The notes: generated from the letters alone by a model not told the origin. DNA of 64,000 nt from Lagopus muta (GCF_023343835.1 NC_064443.1:10354001-10418000), one strand, 5' to 3'. Shown: positions 1 through 12,694, numbered from the stretch's first letter. A program made the numbers and translations.

Positions 1-263
1 TTAACTAGAGTGAGATGAACTTTTTCAACTAAATTAGTAGTCAGAGACTCAGACTTGTCACAACCTCAGTGTTCCTTAGAAGCGTAACAGCTATGCTGAA
101 ATCTGTGTCAGAAAAAGTCCAGGGTGTATTTATTTTTTTAATTTATTTTGTGCTTAGAAACATTTTGGTACTCAAGATTTCACTGAGGCAATGTGAAATG
201 AAAGTTCAGGTTTCTGCTCTCTCTCGGACCAAGTGCTTGAATCTGAGTTCCCCCTTCAACCAA

Positions 264-365
264 ATAGAATCACAGAATCATTAAGGTTGGAAAGGACTCT
301 AAGATCATCCAGTCCAACCATCAGCCCATCGTGACCAAACCCACTAAACCACATCCCTGAATATT
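264..365 (-). mobile_element. CR1 LINE 3'-end fragment
   Basis: Reads on the + strand as agaatcacagaatcattaag followed by the 'ggttggaaaggactctaagatcatccagtccaacc' block, the reverse complement of the CR1 3' end. The insertion is therefore on the minus strand and heavily 5'-truncated, with similarity fading near 'ccacatccctga'. Confidence 0.9.
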
Positions 366-1463
366 TGAGCATTTTGGCCTTTTGGTGTTTCTAGGCACTG
401 CCCTCATCAGCTCTCCTTTTGCAAAGGGCAATTAAGCATAAAATAGTATAAATGGGTGAACATCCTCCTTGTTTCACAGATCCTCTTTGTTAGCAACACG
501 CACTCCTTTAAATGAATGTTGCTACTTGTATTAGCAAAGCTACCTGTGCTTTGATGACTAAAAATCATCTGTAATTAAGGCTAAATTTAATCATTGCTGA
601 TTTATCAAATACGTTTGTTCTTGAAAGAAGACTTTCAGATTTTTCTTTCTGATGCACTAACCATGGCAAAGTTGTATGTTGTTATTAACAGTAATTATAT
701 GTGACACTTCATTGAAGACATGAGAAGGCAGCAGTGCAAAACCAGAAAAACACATCAAGCCAAATTGTGTTTCAGCCATTTCCCAGCCCTGTCTTCTTTC
801 TATACTTTCTTGCACGATGCTTTGCATTTGTTTACTGGTTTAATTTCTAAGCACTGTGTGTGCTGTTTGTTTGCTGAGTCCATCTCACCCCTCCCCCCCC
901 CACTGCTACACCAAATGCTCTGCCCTGAGGTCTCTGCTGGGAGTTTCCCACTGCTTGCACCCTCTTGAATCTCTTGGGTTCCAGCCAGCAAGGGTAGACT
1001 GGGTGATAATTTTCTTGGGGAAAACAGCACCTAAACGGGTCCCTTCATCTGTGATTTATCTTGTGCCTCCTGAAATGCACAGAATCTGGAGAGGGAAAGA
1101 AGGGCTTTTCCCTGAAAACATTCAGCTATTTCACTCAACAACAGCAATAAAAAATACATGAATTCTGCAAAACAGAAAATCTTAAGCTGAAAGACAAGCT
1201 CATTTCCTACAACTGATTACCTGAAGGATTCTTCTGAAGGTTTTTCTGTACATTTTCCATTTTTCAACCACGCTGCAGAAGCTTCTAGGTTTATGACTGT
1301 TTGGAAGAAGGTAAAGCAGAAAGCAACCACAGCATTTGCCTGAGGTAATGGTAAGCAGCGTATTTTCCTGCTTAATCTCTTCTAGGCAGATTGGAGCTGA
1401 CTCTGGTTGGAGCTCTGTAGTCCTGTAACGGAGCCCAAGCTGAGACTTGTTACAGTAAGGGCA
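366..1463. other. Non-coding, nothing identified
   Basis: AT-rich unique sequence with a C-run at about 889-901. Short ORFs on both strands lack any support. Confidence 0.6.
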
Positions 1464-1640
1464 GTGAAGCACTGGCACAGGCTGCCCAGGGAGGTGGTGG
1501 CCTGACCCTGAAGACAGCCAAGGTCAGGCTGGATGGGCTCTGAGCACCTGATGGAGCTGTGGGTTTCGCTGTTCGTTGCAGGTGGGTTGGACCAGATGGA
1601 CTTTAGGGGGACCCTTCCAACTCAAATGATTCTGTGATTC
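1464..1640 (+). mobile_element. CR1 LINE 3'-end fragment
   Basis: Sense-orientation CR1 end: 'actggcacaggctgcccagg', then 'caggctggatgggctctgag' and 'ccttccaactcaaatgattc', closing in a degenerate ATTCTGTG tail. It is a 5'-truncated insertion of about 180 bp with no ORF left. Confidence 0.92.
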
Positions 1641-4170
1641 GATGACCTCTGTCTCTAAGGCACCCACCATGAAGGGAGAGGATTTACGTCGCTGTCTTTC
1701 TAGGACTCTGAGCTGTTCAAAAGTACTCAGAAGCACTTCAACTGCAGCAGGAATTAATGTGAATCCAGGCCCCTGGGACTGCTGCTTTAAGGGCATTCCC
1801 ACCCTCACGAGGACTTGAAAAGCGACTTGAAAAGCTCGAGGTTTTTGGGCAGCTGCCAAGTACAGGTAATGAATAGTTGTTTAGTGCTTTGCAAATGTAC
1901 AAAGCAGAGCAAATGCCAAACACGGGGTACATTCTGCTGCCTGAGTCAGAAGACTGCCCAGAGAACTGCCAGTGATAAATGTCCACAATTATAGTATATA
2001 AATGCCAACAGGAATTATTTGGGTGGAACGAGGCAGGGCCACCTGGCAGTAATTAGATAGACTTAAGAGAAAACTTCCTTGAGAGGGCTTTTGAAACAGA
2101 CAGTTGGAAATAGAATAGATAAAAATACTGGCTGTATAGGAAGAAAGACTCTGGTATGAGTTTGAAATAGGTTACAGTTACTAAACCATTCTTAGAGTCG
2201 TGGTGTCCGAAGGCCTGATTCTAAAGTGCTTCTCATTGCTTGTAAAATCAGAGATGCATGCTGTTTCTCATATTTTTGCTCTTTGCAATGCTTGTTGTAA
2301 GTCACTTAAGCATCTGCAAGAAGTTTAGCAGTGCCTAAGAAGCAAGAAGGTTCAGTGAGTATGAGCAGGGCCAACTGGGTTTCCAAGCTAGACTTTATTT
2401 GTGCTCATTAGCATCTAAGGTCTGTTAACAAGGAAGTACATTACACTAATTTCTTTCGTTAGTCCTCCTTATTTTCTTTATTAACAATTCCAGGATAATA
2501 TGGTGCATCAATCTGATCTTGCCATCATTTTTACTGGGTAAGAGGTAGTTTCATTATAATAAATCAGCTAAAGACATTGAAACACTGAAGTTTGATCTCC
2601 CTCTGCACCTGGTAAGCGGGTGTACAGTGTATGTACAGAAGTAGTATGGGCTGTAGAAGAAAAATACCACCATCTGAACAGAAGGCATCCCTTCTTGAGT
2701 TCCCTTAATTAGCTTGGCATAGAACTAAATTGCCTTCCCTGCAGAAAAAGTTTTCTGCTCATTATTCTTTATTTTCGGAATACTACTGAAGTTACACCAT
2801 TTATATAAAATGTTTTGTTTTGTTTTCCCCAAAGAGCTATGGAGTGCTTAAACTTAATGTAGGATAAGAGACAGGTCAATGAGTTAGGAAATTATTCCCA
2901 TGGAGAGGAGAAAATGTTTATGGTCTGTGACAGCACAAACTCTGCAGCATGTTTTGTAAGAAGACCTAAAACAAAATGGGAAGTGAAGATTAAAAGAAGA
3001 GAACGAAAGGATCGCAATAAGAACGGGAAAGGAAAAGAAGGAGATAAGTAAGGCCATAGAAATTTGGTGCAGCAGCTGAGAGAGGGAAGCAGAAAATCAA
3101 TGGGTAGAAAGTTAGACACACAAACATCCCTTCTCCTTGACAGGACAATAAATTGGCACTGACAAATGGGTACAAAAGAGGCTCTATATTCTCACTGTGG
3201 GAATTCAACAGAGGTGACCAAGGCTTTGGAAGTGTGTCCCCATGGGCCCTGCAGGAAACAGAGCTGCATGCAAGTGGAGGCACTCGTGGTTGCTGTTGGG
3301 CTGGTTGGCTGCCTGTTATGAAGTCACTCTGAGCCTCCTGTACATTCTTTGGATATGATTGACAATTACAGTGACTATTTGCTTTTTGTTCCTGTGGGTT
3401 TTGAAACTTGAATCAAAATGACTTTCGGCAGAACCAATTTGCAGAAGTTGAGTTCTTAGGGATTTTTTCTCAACACTTTTACAATCTGATCAATCTTTAA
3501 TAATGAGCCAACTGGAAAAAAATTACAATTTTGTATTCAGACAATGCAATTTCATCAGTAATGAATCATCTTAAGTGAATACATTGATTTAGATTAAATT
3601 TGATGGGAAAATATCAAAACGAATAATTCTCCCTTATCTCTCTGACTACGTTGAAATATTCTATATTGGCATTTTATTCCTTTCATTTTAACTTTTATGA
3701 TATTTACATTATTTTGATATTCCTATACTATTGCATATAAGAGTTTCGGTGATTCCAACCCAGTATTTTTTTTTGTTTGCACTGAAAAATGTCAACATAT
3801 TGGAATTTCCCATGGGGTGAGAATTCCACTTTTATTTACAATACTCTGGAGCACAGTATTTCGTTCCATGTTGCAAGCCTGACCTTATGACATTCCAGAG
3901 CTGAGATGTACTTCAATCTAATATTGAGGACTGTGCAATAAGCTTTCTGAACAGTTTATGCCAATCATCTTTTCATTATTTCTTCACCAATATTGGCAGT
4001 GGTAATTCCTTGTACGTTAATGCAGTTTTTTCCATCCATCTAGATGCAGCTGATATGAAATGAACCACAAGTGGTCTCTCTAGGCCACGCTTTCCAATTC
4101 TAAGTATTGCTCAGATATTTTTATCTTTTTTACTAAATTAGGCTCCAATGATGAATAGTGTCTGATTTGT
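1641..4170. other. Non-coding, purine-rich patch
   Basis: AT-rich sequence between two CR1 fragments. From about 2981 to 3052 the + strand is nearly all A and G (for example gaacgggaaaggaaaagaag). The two minus-strand ORFs here are pyrimidine-rich readings of this patch. Nothing else is recognised. Confidence 0.6.
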
Positions 4171-4275
4171 CATGGAATCATTAAGGTTGGAAAATATTTT
4201 TAAGAATATCAAGTCCAACTGTCCAGCTGCCACCAATATTCTCCACTCACACATATCCCGAACTACTGTGTGTTT
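4171..4275 (-). mobile_element. CR1 LINE 3'-end fragment, diverged
   Basis: 'catggaatcattaaggttgg' followed by a diverged 'agtccaactgtccagctgcc' block and the 'cacatatcccgaa' section. It is an old, 5'-truncated copy on the minus strand, clearly more mutated than the copies near 6.4 and 28.6 kb. Confidence 0.82.
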
Positions 4276-4780
4276 GAATAATATTTAGTACTATCTTCAA
4301 TATTTACTTCTACAAAATATTTTGTGGTGTTGACAATTTTCAGTCCCTGTGGAGATAACGGCAACTCTCCATATGTGCTTGCTCATAATTATGAACTGAA
4401 AGCAATCAGTTAGAAAGACTTCCCTTAAAAAAATGGAATGACCGATAAGATTATTATAGGAGATTATTTTTTAAGTATCTAAACAGTCTTTATGTAAAGG
4501 GAGATGTTCTTCAGCTTGTATTGAAGGGGTAATTAACACGAGGGCTGAAAGCTTGACTGTTCAAGTGCTGCTTCTACAGATAGAAGAAACTGAATCCGTT
4601 CTTTGCTCATTGAAATTATGTCCACGTTAACAATTTACTGATGTCATCTCGAGCTGTGTGAACTCTTCCATCACATCTGCTGGAGACAAACTGATGCAAG
4701 TCCTGTGCAAAGCTCCCTGTGTAACTTTATAGAAAAGATAAATGTAATGACTGAAATATTTAAATTTGGCTGTCTAAGTT

Positions 4781-4853
4781 CTGGTAAAATTATTACCAGA
4801 TTTATTAAAATTATCACCATTACGCTTTAAAATTATCCTTGCTTTAAAGCGTA
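4781..4853. repeat. Two adjacent perfect hairpins
   Basis: First: ctggtaa (4781-4787), five-base spacer, ttaccag (4793-4799). Second: tacgctttaaa (4821-4831), eleven-base spacer, tttaaagcgta (4843-4853). Both stems are perfect. The region is AT-rich, which raises the chance of such structures, but the 11-bp stem contains a CpG and is longer than expected from composition alone. Confidence 0.8.
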
Positions 4854-5516
4854 GGTTCTGGTCTGCTCTCTCCAAACATAAACAGCAGGTCAGGTAAGAG
4901 CCTCACACTTCTTGCTGGGTTCTCCTGCCTACTTGTTCTGCTCATCAGAAGTACTCAGAAACAGCCTCACAAGCATAAGAAGGCTTACACAAAGGAGGGA
5001 TGGTTACTAATACTTCCATAACACGCTGTGTTGTGTTGCCTAAACATAAAGCAGCACACAGAGTAAATTATTTTGTTATCAATAGAATCTGGTGGTGATC
5101 TGAAAAACAGGTTTTTATACCTAAGGTCTCAAATATGGATTTAAGGTCTGTTTGCTTATGTTTGCTGGGGAGCACGTGCCTGCATGAGTGTTTCCAGAGC
5201 ATCCCATGCATCCTCCTCTCCCTGAATTATTGCAGTAAACCTGTCTGTAAAAACCCTGAGGGGTAAAAGCCAATTAATGCATATGAAGTTCTGTCAGACA
5301 GAAAATAAAATCAGCATAAGGTGGTTTTCTTCTGCCTGTTTCATCTAAGATACAATCAAACCCAAGAATGTTAAGGCTACTCCGAGTAACCTATTTCTGT
5401 GTGCAAAGCAACTTGCCTGCCTTCAAAGAAACAACAGCTATTGCTCTAAAGAGAAATGTTTCAGCCTCTTCTGGGGGCAGACCTAGTTTTTTATTCATTT
5501 CTTTGTTTATTTTCAG

Positions 5517-5658
5517 ATATTAAAACCTAGAAATCTCTTCCACTGTCCAGGGACACCACAGGAACTCCTTTTGCTTTGAACAGATGCAGCGCCCTTCCTC
5601 CTCCTCACTGCTGTTTCCTACTGAGTGTCTGCTGGAATGAGCTGGTTGGTGGCCATCG
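5517..5658 (+). other. Exon-like segment with strong splice sites (142 bp)
   Basis: Flanked upstream by a long pyrimidine-rich tract and AG (ttcatttctttgtttattttcag) and downstream by CATCG|GTAAGT, a near-ideal donor. Internal exon length is typical. An ATG at 5637 opens a frame of seven codons (MSWLVAI) that leaves in phase 1 at the donor; an earlier ATG at 5583 gives only an 18-codon ORF. It could be a 5' untranslated exon with a start codon, or an exon of a non-coding RNA. I cannot find a matching partner exon or name a protein, so this stays a splice-signal prediction. Confidence 0.3.
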
Positions 5659-6420
5659 GTAAGTCTCTTGGCCATTTTGTGAAAACCTGCTCTTGAAGAA
5701 GTGTTTACTAGATTAAATGTGCATTAACTTTGATTGAAATGCTGCCTTATGCAATGATTTCATTGTAGAAACACTGCAGGAAACTGGGCTGGTAGTTTTG
5801 TTGTCAGCTTTTGATGTCGTCTGGAATGCTTGTTTTTGTATTTACTTTTCTAAATAGAAAACGGTAACATATGTTACAGCCTTTCATGCAAAGTACTCAA
5901 AAATATATATACTTTAAAAAAAAATCAAAACAAAAAAATGAAAAACGTCATGCCTCAGTACAAGCACATTTACTTCTCTCGGGTCATTTGCCAAGGAAAA
6001 TCATCCTTTACTTGACATATCTCTTGTACAGATGATCCACACTGGAACTGGGAATTCTAGAAGCTCACTTGGGTTCTGTATAAAAGCTCAACTAAACATT
6101 TCATTGATTTTTCTTTATCAATGAGAGTTTAAACCCCATTTCCTCCTAATCACAGCAAATTTGTGTTGCCAGCGTCATTTCAAAGTGGCTGATAGTGGCA
6201 GCATTTTAAATTATAAAATTATGAACAAGGCACAAGAGAAAAGACCCTCCTCTCTGGAATGTCCTGTATTACCAGATAAATGCATGTTGGATATATAACC
6301 ATCCAGACTGATTTTGTGGCGGAGTAATTTGTGGCTTTTCCAGAAAGGATTGGCCTTGTAGGGCTGATGGAATTGAAGACAAAGGGCATGGGGATGCGTA
6401 ATGATGTGGAAAAAATAACA

Positions 6421-6632
6421 TCATAGAACCATTAAGGTTGGGAAAGACCACTAAGATCATGTAGTCCAACCCCAGCCCACCCCAACCATGCCCACTGACC
6501 ACGTCCCTCGGTGCCACATCTCCACATCTTCAACATCTCAGGGATGGTGACTCCACCACTCCCTGGGCAGCCTGTGTCAGTGCCTCACTACTCGTTCTGA
6601 GAAGAAATTTTTCCTAATATCCAACCTGAAAT
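6421..6632 (-). mobile_element. CR1 LINE 3'-end fragment
   Basis: Contains, in order, the tail and 'ccattaaggttgggaaagac', 'agtccaaccccagcccaccc', the 'gtgactccaccactccctgg' and 'gcagcctgtgtcagtgcctc' blocks, and 'ttcctaatatccaacctgaa'. This is a typical minus-strand CR1 3' end reaching just into the region that codes for the C-terminus of the LINE ORF2 protein. Confidence 0.93.
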
Positions 6633-9223
6633 GGCATATGGCTAAATGTAATGAAAGATGAAACTGAAACAGCCAAAGGATAGGCACAAATTTCTGAAGG
6701 AAAATTAGGTGCGTTTTAGAATTCTTGGTGAAGGTATGTATCAGCATATGTGCAGACATGCCAGAAGCACGAACCAGAAGTCTCGAGACTGTGCTGAAAT
6801 ACGAGCCAAGGTGACAGGATAAATGCTTTATTTTTCTCATGCAAGCTGCCAGAAATAGTAATTACACTTAATTTATGGTTTTCATTTGAAGATATATTCC
6901 ATAGTTTTTGAAAGGCACTCCTATATCCAAAAGCACATTCCAAAAGCTCCTATCCCTTCTAGTAGAAATGATAGTCCTCTTTTGTAACTCATAAAAACAT
7001 GTTTGGTTTCCTCTAGTATCTGCCTTTGGTACGCAGGCTTAGCAAACACAGACATTGCTGTGCTTCTTGCTTTCTGGTACGGTGAGTTATGATTGCAACA
7101 CAGAATAAATGCCTTACATTGATAAGCCAGATTTTCTGCAAGTCACTGTGAGGTAACGGGAAGTGTTTGTATAAAAGAACCTTATTGTTCAGGTATTCAT
7201 AGTTGGGTTTTTAGTTGCACTGGACTATAGTTCACAGGAAAGATGAGTCTGAATGAGTTTAGGTTTGCCAGTCACCCTGCCAAGATTTTCCACTGTGTCC
7301 AACCTGTAGTTCTGTGTGGACTACATTTCAAAGAACCATAGAACATCCTGAGTTGGGAGGGGTCCTAAGGATCAACGAATCTAACTGTAGTCAATTTAGT
7401 TGACTAAAGATGCAAAGCACTACTATGGGTCAGTCTGTTATTGCCACCACTCTTCATGTGTTTCACCAGCTCACATGCTCACATTATTGGTGGTATTCCT
7501 GACCTGAGAAAGCAGAACTTGGCTCATTGCTTCTTCAGTAGCTCTCATTTAAAAGTGAGCAGAGGAGTAGTGTCCATTATTAAATACACAATTTCAAGTA
7601 TACAGCAAAAGAGGTATGCTGTTCAGCACAATTCCTCTTGTGGTCTCACTATGATAAGACTGGGAAAAAAAAGTAACAATCAAGGTTTCGAACCTAGTTT
7701 CCTCATAATATCTGATCATCTCACCAGAAGCAAAAGTCTAATGATCAAAATGGACAGAGATGTATTCAACACAGCGAGCTACAAGAATTGGTAATGTTGG
7801 TTTAGTGTATCAAAATATTGTAATTCCAGTAGTCTCTTTTTAGTAAATTCATGTAAATTACTTTATGATGTCTGCATTTGTCTGTGCACTGATTTATCAA
7901 GTGTCTCATTTACGAAATTCCCCTTACTGATAACAAACAATTATCACTTCAGGTAATTGATTTAAAACACGGTGTCGAGCATTGTCAGCTGATACTATGC
8001 CAAGCATTATGGTGCATATTAGTTCAGACCAAAAGTTGAGATGCCTAATTCTTGCTCCATCAGATCAATATCTGGAGTAAGATGGTGGCATCCACCAGGA
8101 TTGTACTCAGAGCTCATGTGGAATATGAATGCACTTCAAGGCAGGACTGGGTTTCTTTTTCATATAATTTATCTTAACACTTGACTTATAAGGCACAGAA
8201 AGCACTATAATCTTAGGAAGAAGTGTGCAGGGAGAAGCTGAGACTGCCTCTGCTAGAGTTTATTGTAATGTTGTAGATTGGGTCTCTCTAATGGGGGACA
8301 AGCTCAAAACTTCCTAGGAGCATTCCTGCAAAACACTGCCAAGAGTTTAACACATCAAATCTTGTAAGCATAGCCACTGGCAATCTTTCTAGGCAGTCAG
8401 AGGGACTGAGGCACCTTAAAACAAAGCCCTGATCAGTGCAGAAATGTCTTGCTTCCTGCCAACACCAGTGGTAAAATGGCTTTGCAGCCCTGCAAACAAT
8501 TGCTTGGCCTGAAGACAGGAGCTGTAAATATTGTTATCTGAGCTAAAGAAAACTAAGTGAAGTCACTGGAGAAAGGTGAGAACAAAAACAGGGTATTTGT
8601 TAACGGACAAGGGAATGATTGTCCTCTGCCCCCACAGACTGAAAGTGGTGGGCAGTGATTTACTGCTGAGAGAGTCATGGTATGATGGGCATGCTGCTTT
8701 TCCAAATCAGATATTCAATATTATTATGTACACGTTATTAAATGAATCATTAGAAGTAAAGGGTCAAATTAAGGTTTGGAATTTTCTTTCTTAATTACTT
8801 CATTTCCATCCTTCATTACTTCAGTAGCTTTTACCTGACTGAAATCAGCAAAAAGCTTAGTTGTTTCTTATAGGGTTGTTTTGTCCATGCTCAAAATATC
8901 TGTAATTTTATCTCAGAATTTGATTTTTTTGTATAGTGTATGCATCATATCCTCCTACTGAGTTGTTTTTTTCTAGTTACAATATTTCCATTTTACAGAG
9001 CAGATTCACATTAGGATTTGCTAATTAATATTTTCAACTTTTCCTATATATTTCAAATGAAGTGTAAGATTGTTTCTTTCCACCGAGCATGGCTTTATTA
9101 CAGTGGAAGCTAAAAGCAGCATTTGTCACAATGAAGCAATCAGAGAAATGAAAATTGTCACCCAGCAGAATTAAAAGCACGGGAAAGAAATTGCTTAATT
9201 GCGCAATGAATTACCAAATTTTT
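6633..9223. other. Non-coding, nothing identified beyond one CR1 piece
   Basis: AT-rich unique sequence containing the short CR1-like fragment at 7330. The 117-codon ORF at 7441-7794 has no domain, splice or homology support. Confidence 0.6.
7330..7395 (-). mobile_element. CR1-like 3'-end fragment of a different subfamily
   Basis: 'aaccatagaacatcctgagt' followed by 'tgggaggggtcctaaggatc' and 'aacgaatctaactgtagtc'. This matches the 'cctgagttggaagggaccc...ggatcatcgagtcc' variant of avian CR1 tails rather than the 'attaaggttgg' variant of most other copies here. It is short and diverged. Confidence 0.7.
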
Positions 9224-9475
9224 TGTCAGGACAAGGCAATGGGCATAAGCTGAGACACAAGAAGTTCTTCCTGAATATCAGGAAACTTTTTTTTACTGTG
9301 AGGTTACTGGAGCAGTCAGGCACAGGCTGCTCAGAGAGGTGGTGGGATCTCCTCTTTGGAGGTCTTCAGAAACCACATGGAGTGGTCTTGGGCACTGCTC
9401 TGGATGTCCCTGCTGGAGCAGGGCTTGGAGCAGTTGACCCAGAGGTCCCTGCCATTCTCAACCATTCTGTGGGTT
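9224..9475 (+). mobile_element. CR1 LINE 3'-end fragment, longer copy
   Basis: Sense CR1 sequence starting 'acaaggcaatgggcataagc', through 'aagttcttcctgaatatcag', 'cacaggctgctcagagaggt', 'ggaggtcttcagaaacc' and 'ccagaggtccctgccattct'. About 250 bp survive. The overlapping 104-codon ORF at 9199-9513 is only the remains of this repeat. Confidence 0.92.
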
Positions 9476-12350
9476 CAGGTTTAGTTATCCTGTGTGCTTC
9501 TCACCTCTTATAATAGTATGCCTCCGTCTTTCTCTCATTTTTCTTTCTATGTTGTACTTTCTCTCTCTCTCTTTCTCTCTCCTACTGCAGAGCTGTCCAG
9601 AGCTGAACATCACTCAACTGGGAGAATAGCACAGGTTGCATCAGTTAATGTAATATACTTGTAAAATTCTGTGTACACAGAATTTCCCGTCATCAAAACA
9701 AAATGAATCTTAGAGTCTGTGTCGCCCAGCATGAAATAGCAAGGAACTGTAATATTAGGTCTGTATTCCCTAAAGCATTAAATAAATGTGGGTCAAATTC
9801 AACAGAAGAAATCTGAATCCCTTAGGGAACAGCTAATTAGATTTTTGTACTTTTGTAAAGCATCTTATATTTCTGCAAAGGTACATGGCTACTATTATAT
9901 CTCTCAGCAATAGCATTTACAGAAAAAATAAGTTCAATTTCCACGTGACTTGGAAACGTAATGCAAATACTGAATTTTTGAGCTGTTTAGAGCACACAGC
10001 AGCCCAAACAGGCTTCATTTCCGTGATTGACCTACGGAGTATTTTTTGATAGAGGAAAAAATGGTGTTCTGGTGCTTATTCTGTCAAAAGAAAAAAGAAC
10101 AAATGGAAAATAAGGCTGCAGGCTCTTGTAGTAAGCTGCAGATAAATGCCTGCCAGACCTGCCTCAAGCTTCTACTTTTGCCACCATGTGACGTGACGGG
10201 GCAGTCTGTACATCCAGCTTGCAAAGTGATTTTCATTCAAGCATCAGTTGCTGTGGTAACAGCACGAAGAGCAGATCAAATGGATGCCAGGACCAGACAG
10301 GTTTTTCTAAGAACTCCACATATGTGAACAGTTGGTGGTGACCCAATTCTAAAAGGTTATCAAACAGGTCTGCACTGCAACTGACTTACTGTCGTCTTCT
10401 CTGGGTTCTGGACCTTGCTCTGGTCCCCCAGGGCTTCTCATGAATCAGCATCCCTGAGGTTTCATCAGAAGCTCGTGGACTGCCCTGGAAATGCTGGAGT
10501 ACTAACAGATGCGATAGTTTCATGCTCACGTGTTTAAGCTGTCTCCTCATTGTCGAGGGCTGGGCTGACCGAGCTTTGGGCTCTGTCAAAATCTTGAGTA
10601 ATTAACACACGATAATCACACGCTGGAGTTTCTCCCATGCTTAATCTGATTTCTGCGCTGAAGTTGCTCACAGCTCACTTAAATTCCACCCACGTGCAAT
10701 TTAACCAGCATAACTGATTATATTCAATTTTCCATACTCAGAGTTATGTTATGTACAAGGTTCACCATCACATTTCTGATCTTGACTGAAGATGGCTGCT
10801 TCTTCTGCTTCTAAGATTGGTTTACTCAATTCTGATGAATGGTAGAGTTGAAATCACAGCAATGATCTGGTGCTGCCTGTTTAGCAAAAATCTGAGTTTC
10901 CCTTACAGATTTGGAAGGCTTGGTTTTCTGTTTGTTTTTGTTTCCCTGAGAAATGTGTGAAGGGAGTGTGTGTCGTGGGTTAGACACAATTACGTGGGTT
11001 GGGCCACTCTGCGTTCCAGCTTTATCTAGGAGGGGGAATGGAAGGCAACTCCTTAAACATTCCTTATTTCCATTCCTCTCAACCTCCAAAGTACATTCAG
11101 ACATGCTGATAGGCTTAATAATGATCCAGTCTGGAGTATATTCAGGATTTCAGAGAAATACTGACTTGTCAAAGGCTTTGGAACACTTTGTTGGAGAAGG
11201 GGCTTGCCTGTTCAGTGCAGCCAGTGCTGCAGCATGTTGGCAGCCCCACAGTTGTGTAATTGGGTAGATAAGTTGTGTGCATCTTGACTTAAAGCCTTAA
11301 AGTCTACTACTTAAGCTTATTTTTTACACCTTTCAAAAATGCATCATAAATCCATGAAACTGAGGGAAGATCTCTCTTCCACATTAAATTGCTGCATATT
11401 TGATGTTCTGTGTGAGGCACTTTATTGCCTGTCTGTGCCCAGGTGGGCACGCCGTGTAGTTGTCCTCTGCTCTTCAGATTTGTTGCTACATGGAGTGTCC
11501 CTCCAGCCCATGCCAATAGCAGGTGATTTTGAGCTCCTAATATTTTTTTGTCCCTAGTCAGCAAGCACAGCTCTGAAAATGTCACTATCAAGGGACAGGC
11601 AATAAGTCTCCATATCAATTATACCCTGTCAGCTTTTTCAACCACTTAAAGCAATTAGAGTTAAGAACACACTGGCTAAATCTAAATGGAGCACAGTCTT
11701 TCTTCATGCCCCTTGCTTGCGTACTGTATTGCAGCTCCAGAAACAACGCAAGTACAACAGGCATCAGAGGATGCACTGTGCCTCCAGCAAGTGCCCCGGT
11801 CTGCTGGTGGAGGGCAGCCCTCCCAGTTTCTCTGGTCACACCAAGCAGATGTGTCTGTCTGTGTTGCTGAGATGAACCACAGACGGCTGTTTCTCAGCAG
11901 AGGCAAGCTGCACGCATCCACAAAGAGAGGTTTTGAAAGTGATTAGTTTCTGCATATGTAGCTTTGTGCTTTGAATATGGAGATGAAGAGAAAATACTTA
12001 GCAAGAGATAGAAAGCCAGAAGGGAGCAGAACGAAAGAAACAGCAGAGTTCAGAAAAATCTCTGGAAGTGAATGGGGAAACTGGCTTTTATGGGGCAGGT
12101 TCAGTGCATGAGCTGGTAGCTCATGGTCCATTGTGTAGTACGGTCTTTGGGCGTGAATTCTCATGAATGCAGGTCTGGGAGATTTTCTTGAACAGGATGT
12201 GATGGAAATGGTAAGAGTTCAGATGGAGCTTAGTATTTCCAAAAGGTCAGAGCTCAGTGAAACTCAAATTTTAATTCAACTTTTGGCTCAGAAAGCGTCA
12301 GAAGGCTCAGCTGTCTGTTAGCTACAGCCCCAGTGGTAAAATGCTGCCCT
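9476..12350. other. Non-coding, nothing identified beyond a CT tract
   Basis: Unique sequence with the CT microsatellite at 9557. Overlapping 70-100-codon ORFs on both strands around 10.8-11.9 kb point in conflicting directions and have no supporting features. Confidence 0.6.
9557..9582. repeat. CT-rich microsatellite
   Basis: ctttctctctctctctttct followed by ctctcc. The tract ends in ctactgcag at 9590, so it would make a strong splice acceptor on the + strand, but no good donor follows within a normal exon length. Confidence 0.85.
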
Positions 12351-12565
12351 ATAGAATCATTAAGGTTGGAAAATCTAGTCCAACTGTCAACCTCCCACCA
12401 ACACTGCCCACTAACCACATCCCTCAGTGCCGCCTCTCCACGTTTCCTGAACGCCTTCAGGGATGGTGACTCCAGCACTCCCTGGGCAGCCTGTGCCTAT
12501 GCCACTGCCCAACCACTTCTTCAGAAAATAAATTTTTCCTAATATCCAACCTGAACTCATCCTAA
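12351..12565 (-). mobile_element. CR1 LINE 3'-end fragment
   Basis: 'atagaatcattaaggttgga' followed, after a small deletion of the usual 'agacctctaagatcat' segment, by 'ctagtccaactgtcaacctc', then 'gtgactccagcactccctgg' and 'tttcctaatatccaacctga'. It lies on the minus strand and is 5'-truncated. Confidence 0.92.
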
Positions 12566-12670
12566 ACTGAGACTGGCTTTGGTTAATTCAGCTGCTGTTT
12601 GCTAAAGTTGTTCACAGCCTTACGAATGGAATAAAATTACCAGGTGATGGATTCTTCCTGTGGCAATGTG

Positions 12671-12694
12671 GCAAAAACAAAACAAAAACAAAAC
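12671..12694. repeat. CAAAA simple repeat
   Basis: gcaaaaacaaaacaaaaaca followed by aaac; A-rich simple sequence, possibly the decayed tail of an old retroposed copy, though nothing identifiable precedes it. Confidence 0.75.

Larger units (their letters stand above)
4276..6420. other. Non-coding apart from exon-like segment and hairpins
   Basis: Holds the hairpin pair at 4781-4853, the exon-like segment at 5517-5658 and an A-rich tract at about 5900-5945. The remainder shows no recognisable coding sequence. Confidence 0.6.

Noticed and set aside
2494..2537. 44-base segment with acceptor-like and GTAAGA donor-like flanks
   Set aside because: The acceptor is interrupted by purines and the segment is very short; not better than chance.
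7681..7700. ggtttcgaacc resembling a tRNA T-arm
   Set aside because: No cloverleaf or RNA polymerase III A-box at the right spacing.
9199..9513. 104-codon + strand ORF
   Set aside because: Almost entirely CR1 3'-end sequence.
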